Below, one piece after another: positions 42,719-49,096 of a stretch of DNA of 64,000 nt; the stretch's first letter is position 1, and the number at the start of each line of letters is the position of its first letter. The translations under genes and the position numbers were made by a program. The stretch comes from a virus, in the IMG/VR virus record IMGVR_UViG_3300029787_000023, positions 1 to 64,000 of that record. One strand, 5' to 3'. Below the pieces are notes generated by a model that searched no databases, was not told where the DNA came from, and saw only the letters and a program-made list of their open reading frames with translations.

Positions 42719-43038
42719 TGGACGAAGCATTGAAGAAGAAACTTATCGGAGCCGCTACGGCCGGTGTCGCTGCGTTCATGTTTGGCGGAAGTCAGATCGT
42801 AGATCTGGAGAATCGACTCTCGGCTCTCGAAGAGATCCACCCTGAATTGAAGCAAGCCGAACTCGACGCAATCGCCGAGGAGCTTGAAAGCGAAGAGCCG
42901 GTAGAGGCTTCAGCTGAACCCGAAACGGAGACGCCGTCAATCGAGGGGCACGATCACCTTGAGATCAACGAGAACGACGAATGGGTTCCTGTTGAAGAGA
43001 TTGAAGAACCCGCCGTCAAAGAAACAGAGGAGGACTGA
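42718..43038 (+). CDS. Single-span membrane protein with acidic tail, 106 aa
   Basis: A basic N-terminal tip (MDEALKKKLIG), then one hydrophobic segment (AATAGVAAFMFGGSQI, about residues 11-26), a short coiled-coil start (VDLENRLSALEEI) and a long acidic tail. The layout of membrane helix followed by LENRLxALE recurs in the next gene (LEDRIRAIE). Such small membrane proteins in tandem before a lipoprotein are typical of phage lysis cassettes (holin or inner-membrane spanin). The exact role cannot be told. Confidence 0.5.
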   Translation: MDEALKKKLIGAATAGVAAFMFGGSQIVDLENRLSALEEIHPELKQAELDAIAEELESEEPVEASAEPETETPSIEGHDHLEINENDEWVPVEEIEEPAVKETEED

Positions 43039-43271
43039 TGGAAGCCAAGACCGCAGCTGCAGCAGGTGCCGGGGCGGTTACGCTTCCTATGGCTGCCGTG
43101 TTTGGGTGGTTAACCACTCAGATCGGTGACTTAGAGGATCGGATTCGCGCCATCGAACTCGACATGGCGACGACGCAGCAAGACGTCGAGGCCACAAAAG
43201 AGTCGGCAGACGAAATTCACCAGATATTAGATCGTGCTTTTCCAAGAACCGGAACTAACCCAGGAGGATAA
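43038..43271 (+). CDS. Single-span membrane protein with coiled coil, 77 aa
   Basis: The membrane segment lies at about residues 8-30 (GAGAVTLPMAAVFGWLTTQI), followed by a coiled coil (LEDRIRAIELDMATTQQDVE) and a short Pro/Gly end. It is coupled to its neighbour by a TGATG overlap. A candidate holin or spanin. Size fits class II or III holins, but the extended helical tail favours a spanin-like role. Confidence 0.5.
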   Translation: MEAKTAAAAGAGAVTLPMAAVFGWLTTQIGDLEDRIRAIELDMATTQQDVEATKESADEIHQILDRAFPRTGTNPGG

Positions 43272-43275
43272 CCCA

Positions 43276-43497
43276 ATGTTCGTGCTCTTACTTACTTCAT
43301 GCGCGTCAGTTGCAATTGCCGATCAGCCTGAGTATGAGTACGGTGATTGGGACGCGCTCGCCGAAAGAATCCAAGACTTGGACACTGAAGGCGAACTAAT
43401 TGACGTCGAGCCAATCGTCACACCCCCTGACGAAATAGTCGAGCCTGAAGCACCCATCGAAGAAACAACCCCAGAAGAGGCAGAATCGCCAGAGTAG
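43276..43497 (+). CDS. Putative lipoprotein, 73 aa (outer-membrane spanin candidate)
   Basis: Start set at the ATG at 43276, with AGGAGG upstream. A GTG frame from 43234 would add 14 unhelpful residues. The first residues, MFVLLLTSCASV, form a very short hydrophobic leader and a lipobox-like LTSC, with Cys9 as the likely lipid-bearing residue. The leader lacks the usual Lys or Arg, which is odd. The mature part is acidic and Pro-rich, as in outer-membrane spanins such as Rz1, and it sits among membrane coiled-coil genes. This supports a Gram-negative host. Confidence 0.45.
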   Translation: MFVLLLTSCASVAIADQPEYEYGDWDALAERIQDLDTEGELIDVEPIVTPPDEIVEPEAPIEETTPEEAESPE

Positions 43498-43505
43498 AGG
43501 ACACA

Positions 43506-43838
43506 GTGGACATAGAGTTAATCAATGCTCTTGAAACACTAGGACTCGTACCTATGCTCGCTTATATCTGGTGGACGGGGAACAAACATCAAGAACAGCT
43601 CGAAGAGCGGATGGACCGTCATCGCGCCGAAGACAGAGAGCGTCATGATGCAATGGTGCGTGGTTGGCAGAGACAACTCGAAGAACTGGAGCAGCGCAGT
43701 GACGATCGCGTCGAGGCAGTCAGAGAGCGTTATGACGCCGTTGTAGAGCGCTATAACAATGAAAGAGACAAGCTTTTTCAGGAGATCGACCGTAAACTCG
43801 ACGACGTTATCCGCTTTTCCGGTCCGAGAAACGGATGA
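43506..43838 (+). CDS. Membrane-anchored coiled-coil protein, 110 aa
   Basis: GTG start with AGAGGA upstream. A short N-terminal membrane segment (LVPMLAYIWWTG, about residues 14-25) precedes a very long charged coiled coil (about 28-100) with EERMDRHRAEDRERHD and DRVEAVRERYDAVV. This is the design of an inner-membrane spanin, or of BhlA-type holin-like proteins. Its stop overlaps the next tiny gene (ATGA). Confidence 0.5.
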   Translation: MDIELINALETLGLVPMLAYIWWTGNKHQEQLEERMDRHRAEDRERHDAMVRGWQRQLEELEQRSDDRVEAVRERYDAVVERYNNERDKLFQEIDRKLDDVIRFSGPRNG

Positions 43839-43918
43839 AGAAGATGGACGAAGCCGACAAGGTTCAACTTGTCCTCTGCATACTCATCGCACTTGTCGTG
43901 TGGTGGGCCATGTTCTAA
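43835..43918 (+). CDS. 27-aa single-span membrane peptide
   Basis: A complete frame, MKKMDEADKVQLVLC then a hydrophobic run ending VVWWAMF, that overlaps the stop of the preceding gene. Nearly the whole peptide after residue 10 is one membrane helix. Tiny proteins like this can act as pinholins or antiholins. Evidence is the coupling, the hydrophobicity and the basic start, so the call is tentative. Confidence 0.4.
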   Translation: MKKMDEADKVQLVLCILIALVVWWAMF

Positions 43919-44058
43919 CGGCCTCGGCTCGAGCACGGCTCGCTGTACCGTAGACACCAACCCACCTCCCTGCCTGACACCAGACATGGAACCCGCAGAG
44001 AATCATCCCGTGCGGTGTGTGCCACGCGCCCAACCAGACAAGAGGCGAGTCGTACATT

Positions 44059-44349
44059 CTAAGCCCCTTTTAGACTTCGATCCGCGTAACGCTGCTCTCG
44101 ACTACTCTGACCCAAATCTACCAGCACACTAATCCATTCGCCGTAGTTCTCAGGCTCTTCATGCGTCGTGCTCGACGAGGAGAAGGCTTCAGCTAACCCG
44201 CGCACATGGCGCAGCGTCGGTGTCCGAGCTCCAGTCTCGAGACGGCTTACTTCGGGCTGCGTCAGGTCTGCCCTGCGCGCAAGCTCGGCAAGACTCCAAT
44301 TGCGGTTCTTTCTGTGTTCACGGACAAACTGACTAAATCCACTTTCCAT
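44059..44349 (-). CDS. HTH (XRE/Cro-type) repressor, 96 aa
   Basis: DNA-binding helix-turn-helix at residues about 17-55: SLAELARRADLTQPEVSRLE, then TGARTPTLRHVRGLAEAF. It matches the Cro/CI/XRE family, with the recognition helix at QPEVSRLE. A short C-terminal tail follows, so it has no cleavable or dimerising domain like CI. AGGAGG lies seven bases before the start. Its own promoter overlaps an operator-like palindrome (44381-44396), so autoregulation is likely. A near copy of that operator lies at the Mom-like gene promoter, which suggests control of the modification block as well. Confidence 0.85.
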   Translation of the reverse strand: MESGFSQFVREHRKNRNWSLAELARRADLTQPEVSRLETGARTPTLRHVRGLAEAFSSSSTTHEEPENYGEWISVLVDLGQSSREQRYADRSLKGA

Positions 44350-44366
44350 TGTGACCTCCTCATTCG

Positions 44367-44396
44367 ATCTTAGCTTTATGTTGACGTCCCGTCAAG
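44367..44396 (-). promoter_or_regulatory. Repressor promoter with operator over the -35 box
   Basis: On the minus strand, TTGACG (44390-44395) is 17 bases from TAAGAT (44367-44372). The 16-base element TTGACGTCCCGTCAAG (44381-44396) covers the -35 box. A 14-of-16 match covers the -35 box of the Mom-like gene promoter in the same register. Confidence 0.65.
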
Positions 44397-44430
44397 TTTT
44401 AACTTGACACGCTGGTTGGTGCCTTATAGT
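44391..44430 (+). promoter_or_regulatory. Rightward promoter and second operator before the helicase gene
   Basis: GTCAAGTT-TT-AACTTGAC (44391-44408) is a perfect eight-base inverted repeat of the same half-site. TTGACA (44404-44409) and TATAGT (44425-44430) are 15 bases apart, which is short for a sigma70 promoter but usable. The repressor probably acts on both strands here. Confidence 0.5.
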
Positions 44431-44450
44431 CTCAGTTCAAAGAGGACACC

Positions 44451-46382
44451 ATGTGGGACCAACCCCGACTTGAATATCAAGTCTTCAACTCTGCCGATGT
44501 ACTACATCAACTTGAGGCGCTCGTGCCGGGTTGCTTGGTGTACCTCAGAGTTCGTCGAGGCGCACGGAGCTGGAAAGTGAGGCTGGCTAAGCTGGACCTG
44601 ACATCCCCTGAGTTGGAAGGGTGCGAGGCTGAGTCTTACGAGGTCATCGTACCGCTTCACGGGGGCTGGCTTGTCGAAGGTCACCTGCAGAGATCGGGTG
44701 TGCACTACACGGGTTTACCGAAAGACGTCGCTGACATTACTGCTTGGGACGACAGCGAAAGACAAGAGTTGATTGATGTCGGCGAGAAGTTTCTGAAGCT
44801 TCGTATTGACCGCGGAGAAGTCAAAGAGTTCGTCGCTGAGACGGCGACGCCGTACCAGAAGATGAATATCGCTTGGGCGATCAACCGACCCTATGTCATG
44901 AACGTCTGGGCTTGCGGCTCAGGCAAGACTCTTGGGTCTCTGCTGGCGTCTCTGCGCTGGCCGTTGAGTCCGATTCTTGTGATCTGTCCTGCCAAGGCAC
45001 GGCATGTCTGGTGGAGTCAAGTTCAAGAGTATACGAACATCAAGCCTTTTCGCGTCAAGCCTTCTTCCGATATGAGGAAGAAAGACCAGACTCTGCAAGA
45101 CTACATGAAAGAGTCTTACCGATTTAACCGACGCCCCTTTGTAATTATCGGCGCCGAGTCGTTAGCCGATAACTCACAGGTTCTTGACATACTACAACCG
45201 CACGTGTTGATCTTCGACGAGATTCACATGCACGGAAGCCAAAAGCGCTGGGTCGCCATTCAAGAAGAAGACGGCAGCGTCAGCTTCGAAAAGAAGAGAA
45301 CGACAGCCAGTGGAAGAAAGGGATCGAAAGTAGACCGAGTCAACCGAGCCGTCGCAATCATGGAAGCCAGCAGGCACCCATGTGTGAAGCTACGCATCGG
45401 TCTAACAGCAACACCTCTCGATGATGGCCGGCCTCGGAGGCTATGGTCGCAGCTGGATCTCCTGTCTCCAGGCGGATTCGCCCACAGCTACCGACGATTC
45501 GCTGAGCGCTATTGTGACGCTCGAGACGGGACTTTCGGCGGACTGGATGACACAGGCTCGAGCCACATTAAAGAGCTCAGAGCCCGATGCTCGTTCTTTA
45601 CGCATGAAGTACCCTATTCAGAGTCGCACTCCGAGCTTCCCTCGACCCGCGTGCAGGTCATGTACCTGCCGTCAGAACAACTCAATAGGTCAGAGCGGTG
45701 GAGCGACAAGCAAACATTTAATCAAGCGATCAAGTCGTTTCATAAGCAAGCGACAAATCCATTGGAGAGGGAACGTGTCATTGAAGCCAGATTGGCCGAG
45801 GCATGTAGTAGGAAGCGGAAATACGTCGTCCAAGAGACTATGGAGGGACTCAAGGGCGGCGGCAAAGTCGTCATCTTTACAGCTCGGCGTCGGGAGACTG
45901 AACTGTGGGCGCATCAGATTCGTAAGGCTCTGAAGCGCGGTGATGAGGCTTTGGGTGAGGTCCCGGTTTGGATGGGCCATGGTGGTGTAAGCGAAGTCGA
46001 ACGAGACGACATGGTCGATTCGTTCAGAGGGTCGGAGGGGCCCTGCGTTCTGGTGGGAACAGGACAGGCTTTCGGAACCGCCGTAGATGGTATGCAGACC
46101 GCGGACCTTGCCATTTTCGCTATGCTCCCCTGGAAGCCGGGAGATTTTACACAATGGAAGGGACGCTTTGATAGACTCGGAGGTCGCGCCACGCTGCTCA
46201 AGGTAGTGGTGGCGTCTGGAACATACGACGAGAGGGTGGTTGACATCCTCGTCGAGAAGTTCGGCCCCATCGAAAAGTTCCTCAAAGCAGATGAGCTAAA
46301 AGGGCTGGATCAGAAACTCCTCGGACTCGAGGACAAGGAAGCCATCGTGGATAGCATCATCAGCAAGTTAGGAGCCGCATGA
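44451..46382 (+). CDS. SNF2/DEAD-type helicase, 643 aa
   Basis: Superfamily 2 helicase motifs in order: ACGSGKT (Walker A, residues 154-160), LIFDEIHMHG (Walker B, DEIH at 256-259), GLTATPLDD (motif III), VVIFTARRRETE (motif IV), and VLVGTGQAFGTAVDGMQTAD with WKGRFDRLGG (motifs V and VI). The N-terminal 120 residues are not recognised. It opens the replication and recombination module. Phage SNF2-like helicases beside a Cas4-like nuclease usually serve DNA recombination or replication restart. The stop overlaps the nuclease start (ATGA). Confidence 0.85.
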   Translation: MWDQPRLEYQVFNSADVLHQLEALVPGCLVYLRVRRGARSWKVRLAKLDLTSPELEGCEAESYEVIVPLHGGWLVEGHLQRSGVHYTGLPKDVADITAWDDSERQELIDVGEKFLKLRIDRGEVKEFVAETATPYQKMNIAWAINRPYVMNVWACGSGKTLGSLLASLRWPLSPILVICPAKARHVWWSQVQEYTNIKPFRVKPSSDMRKKDQTLQDYMKESYRFNRRPFVIIGAESLADNSQVLDILQPHVLIFDEIHMHGSQKRWVAIQEEDGSVSFEKKRTTASGRKGSKVDRVNRAVAIMEASRHPCVKLRIGLTATPLDDGRPRRLWSQLDLLSPGGFAHSYRRFAERYCDARDGTFGGLDDTGSSHIKELRARCSFFTHEVPYSESHSELPSTRVQVMYLPSEQLNRSERWSDKQTFNQAIKSFHKQATNPLERERVIEARLAEACSRKRKYVVQETMEGLKGGGKVVIFTARRRETELWAHQIRKALKRGDEALGEVPVWMGHGGVSEVERDDMVDSFRGSEGPCVLVGTGQAFGTAVDGMQTADLAIFAMLPWKPGDFTQWKGRFDRLGGRATLLKVVVASGTYDERVVDILVEKFGPIEKFLKADELKGLDQKLLGLEDKEAIVDSIISKLGAA

Positions 46383-47338
46383 AACTGATCGACGCAGGAC
46401 GAAGCGCAAGAGGGTGGTCAAGGATCGGCCAGTTTATGAAGTGTCCCCAGCTCTTTGCCTACACCAACCGTATGAACATCGACCTCATTCCAGCGAGCGC
46501 GCTGACTCGAGGATCGATCGGCCACATTCTACAGGCACACCAACACGCAATCTGGGGCGCTCAGCAAGGTGGTTGCTGGGTCGATGAGGACTGGGTCACT
46601 GACGCGTCTCAGCTAATGGATCCCGAAGACGCAGCTCACGCCTACTGCGACAAAGAAGGTCAGGGGCATGAGCACCTGGACCGTATGATCGAATGTTATC
46701 GAAGATACATGGCTCGATTTCCCGAACCACCAGGTAGAATCTGGGGTGTCGAGTGTCCGGTCACGGCGACTCTCGGAAACAAAAACGGTCAGTGGGGCCT
46801 GTGGGTTCAGACAGAAGGGACAGAGATTGAGCCGACGCCGCTCGACTGTCCCGGTCATCCTGACCACGGTAAGCCGCTCACACTCAGCAGGCGCCTCGAC
46901 CTGGCCATCATAGACCGCGCGGGTAAGTACTGGGTGTGGGATCACAAGCATCAAGCCCGCGTCGTCGCTTCGAGGAGTGTCGACGCCTATGCCATCGACG
47001 GAGGCTTCGCTGCCTTCCGCATCATGGGCAAGCAGATATGGGGACGCGACTTCGGTGGCGTAGCCCTCAATCTTATCGAGACACAGGCTCCATGGAAGGT
47101 CGCACGACCTACCGTACCTTCAACACCACACAGAGACACACACTTCGCCGAAATGCTGTGGCAAGCAGAGCACAACCTGGCTCGACTCGACTTGCGCGGC
47201 GGCCACTGGAGCTGGCCAAAGGCGCAACACGAAACTACCTGCTATGGCCGATACGGTGCTTGCGGTGGAATTCGGATGTGCTTTTACGGAGAATCGTCTC
47301 TTCCTGCTGGACAAAGAAAACCGACCTCGATAAGTTAA
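46379..47338 (+). CDS. Cas4/RecB-family nuclease with iron-sulfur cysteines, 319 aa
   Basis: The PD-(D/E)XK core is RRLDLAIIDRAGKYWVWDHK, supplying the acidic pair and lysine, preceded by GVECPVTATL (Glu). One cysteine early (KCPQLFAY) and three at the end (TTCYGRYGACGGIRMCFYG) follow the Cas4/AddB pattern for a 4Fe-4S cluster. It probably degrades or trims DNA ends for recombination, working with the upstream helicase. Length is close to that of phage Cas4-like exonucleases. The start is coupled to the helicase stop. Confidence 0.85.
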   Translation: MKLIDAGRSARGWSRIGQFMKCPQLFAYTNRMNIDLIPASALTRGSIGHILQAHQHAIWGAQQGGCWVDEDWVTDASQLMDPEDAAHAYCDKEGQGHEHLDRMIECYRRYMARFPEPPGRIWGVECPVTATLGNKNGQWGLWVQTEGTEIEPTPLDCPGHPDHGKPLTLSRRLDLAIIDRAGKYWVWDHKHQARVVASRSVDAYAIDGGFAAFRIMGKQIWGRDFGGVALNLIETQAPWKVARPTVPSTPHRDTHFAEMLWQAEHNLARLDLRGGHWSWPKAQHETTCYGRYGACGGIRMCFYGESSLPAGQRKPTSIS

Positions 47339-47375
47339 CCGAACCCTGAGTAAAAACCCCCATAAAGGAGATGTC

Positions 47376-48362
47376 ATGCACAATGGCACAGCTACGCATC
47401 CGTCTGTCATGATCGCGTCTTACGGTAAGCCGAAGAAGCGTAAAACGTCAGATATGCTCGCCGCATTCCCCAAGGCTCTGTTCCTTGGTGTTCCCAGTGC
47501 AATCGCACTTGTCGCGCAGAATGAGCTCGGCTTTACGCCGGCCGTTCACCCCAACCCACCGAAGACTCTACCCGAACTCGTTAGTCTTCTTGAGCAGCTG
47601 GCTGCAAGTGACATTGCGTCTCAGTACGGTGCGGTTGTAATCGACGACGCCAGCCACATCTGTAAGCACTCGATGCTGGTCTGGGAGTCTGAAGCTCCTG
47701 TAGGTCGAAGCGGTAAGAAAGACCGGTTCTGGACTTACCAGCAGCTAAACCGATATCTACTCGAGATGTCTGGTCTTGCGCGCCACCTGGGCGTTCACCT
47801 GGCCATGACTTTTCATGAGCGTCAGCCCGGCTCCAACGCCGATGGCCGCTTCAGTCCTGGCGGACCTGACGTCCCTTCCCGAAACCAGACGGAGACGATT
47901 CCTTCTTGGTGCGACATCAACGTTCGCGCCATGGTGGATCCCAGCTATCCTGACCCTTGGTTTCCTTCTGTTTATTACTGTGATCCTACCGACAGTGACT
48001 GGGTAACAGGCGACCGGACTGGCGTATGCACCAAGCGTACTCCAGGCAATATCCGAGAGATCCTGCGTGCCAGCGAGTCCGATTATCGACTCGACCGAAT
48101 CGATGGATTAGAGTGGCAGGACGATGTCGCGGAGGCCGTCTCTGAAGACGTTGCCGCTGGCGTCGATCCTCGCATCGTAGTTCAAGAGATTGCAGGCAAG
48201 GTTCAACAGAACCCTCTGCATCTCAGGTGGGCGTGCCAAGATGGTATCGCTCGCGGCGTCTTGCGGTTGACCAAGCAGCGTGGGTTGTTTGATTTTGCCG
48301 TCAATCAGGTCGAGGAACGGAAGAGCAGTGGAGTGCTGCCTCCTCCCCCTCCGACCACTTAA
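47376..48362 (+). CDS. Sak4-like RecA-fold ATPase with altered P-loop, 328 aa
   Basis: Position and order (nuclease, ATPase, SSB-like) match phage Sak4 recombination modules. Walker A is changed: GKPKKRKTS (about residues 17-25) in place of GxxxxGKT, with the glycine before the catalytic lysine replaced by Arg. Walker B is VVIDDAS (87-93). MTFHERQPG and a Gly/Pro-rich C-terminus follow. ATP binding may persist because Lys and Thr are present. The family call is by synteny and core motifs and should be checked by structure. AAAGGAG lies before the start. Confidence 0.65.
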   Translation: MHNGTATHPSVMIASYGKPKKRKTSDMLAAFPKALFLGVPSAIALVAQNELGFTPAVHPNPPKTLPELVSLLEQLAASDIASQYGAVVIDDASHICKHSMLVWESEAPVGRSGKKDRFWTYQQLNRYLLEMSGLARHLGVHLAMTFHERQPGSNADGRFSPGGPDVPSRNQTETIPSWCDINVRAMVDPSYPDPWFPSVYYCDPTDSDWVTGDRTGVCTKRTPGNIREILRASESDYRLDRIDGLEWQDDVAEAVSEDVAAGVDPRIVVQEIAGKVQQNPLHLRWACQDGIARGVLRLTKQRGLFDFAVNQVEERKSSGVLPPPPPTT

Positions 48363-48400
48363 CCGGGGCTCAAACCCCATCCTCAAGGAGAAAAAAGCTC

Positions 48401-49039
48401 ATGACTACATTCATGATTCCTGGCAGTGCATTCAATGGCGTTACCGCTCTCGGTACCGCTCCACCCAAAGCTGGCTACTACGAAGTCAGCATCGTCGAGA
48501 TCGAGAACAAGTCCAGCGACAAGTTCGGATCGCGTCGCTTCCACGTTCAGTTTCCCAACGGGTTCAAGATGTTCGACTTCGTTCATCTTCCATGGGACAC
48601 GGACAACAATGGTCAGGCCGTTCAGGTTCCTGGTCTGTCTGAGAAGCAGGTTCGTGGGCGCACTGCTGCTCTTATCACCATCCTCCAGTCTCTGGGCTAC
48701 TCCTATCAGGAGATTACCGCAGCTCAGGGCATTCACGATGACTGGTTCCTCACCAGCAAGACCCAGCGAAAGGGATATGTTGAGTTCATTCCTGGTCAGC
48801 GTGGCGTGCAGGGCTCCTACAGTAACGTCAAGTCATGGGTATCTAAGGCTACCTACGACCAGCTGAAAGATACTGAGGTAGCCCAGCCTGCCGCTGCTGC
48901 TCCAGCAACGAACAACAACCTCAACCTGCCGCCGGCTACAGCTACGATGGCTCCCATGCCCGCCAACGGAGCTGGAGCTCCCTCGGTTGGCGCTGCTCTG
49001 CCACCTCCCCCATCGGCAGCTCAGCAGATCGTCAGCTGA
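48401..49039 (+). CDS. Single-stranded DNA-binding-like protein, 212 aa
   Basis: Strong GGAGA-type site before the ATG. The first 150 residues are beta-rich with PPKAGYYEVSIVEIENKSSD and RRFHVQFPNGFKMFDFVHLP, an OB-like pattern found in phage proteins next to Sak4-type ATPases. The last 50 residues are Ala/Pro/Gly-rich and flexible, like the tail of SSB. It probably coats single-stranded DNA during replication and annealing. No classical SSB tail (DDDIPF) is present. Confidence 0.6.
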   Translation: MTTFMIPGSAFNGVTALGTAPPKAGYYEVSIVEIENKSSDKFGSRRFHVQFPNGFKMFDFVHLPWDTDNNGQAVQVPGLSEKQVRGRTAALITILQSLGYSYQEITAAQGIHDDWFLTSKTQRKGYVEFIPGQRGVQGSYSNVKSWVSKATYDQLKDTEVAQPAAAAPATNNNLNLPPATATMAPMPANGAGAPSVGAALPPPPSAAQQIVS

Positions 49040-49096
49040 TCTTGAGGAGGCGCAGGGAGGCATGGCCTACAGATGCCTCACCCCCTTAGGAGTGTA

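Noticed and set aside
48363-48400. Hairpin GGGGCTCAAACCCC
   Set aside because: Small stem between the Sak4-like and SSB-like genes without a T-run, so not called a terminator.
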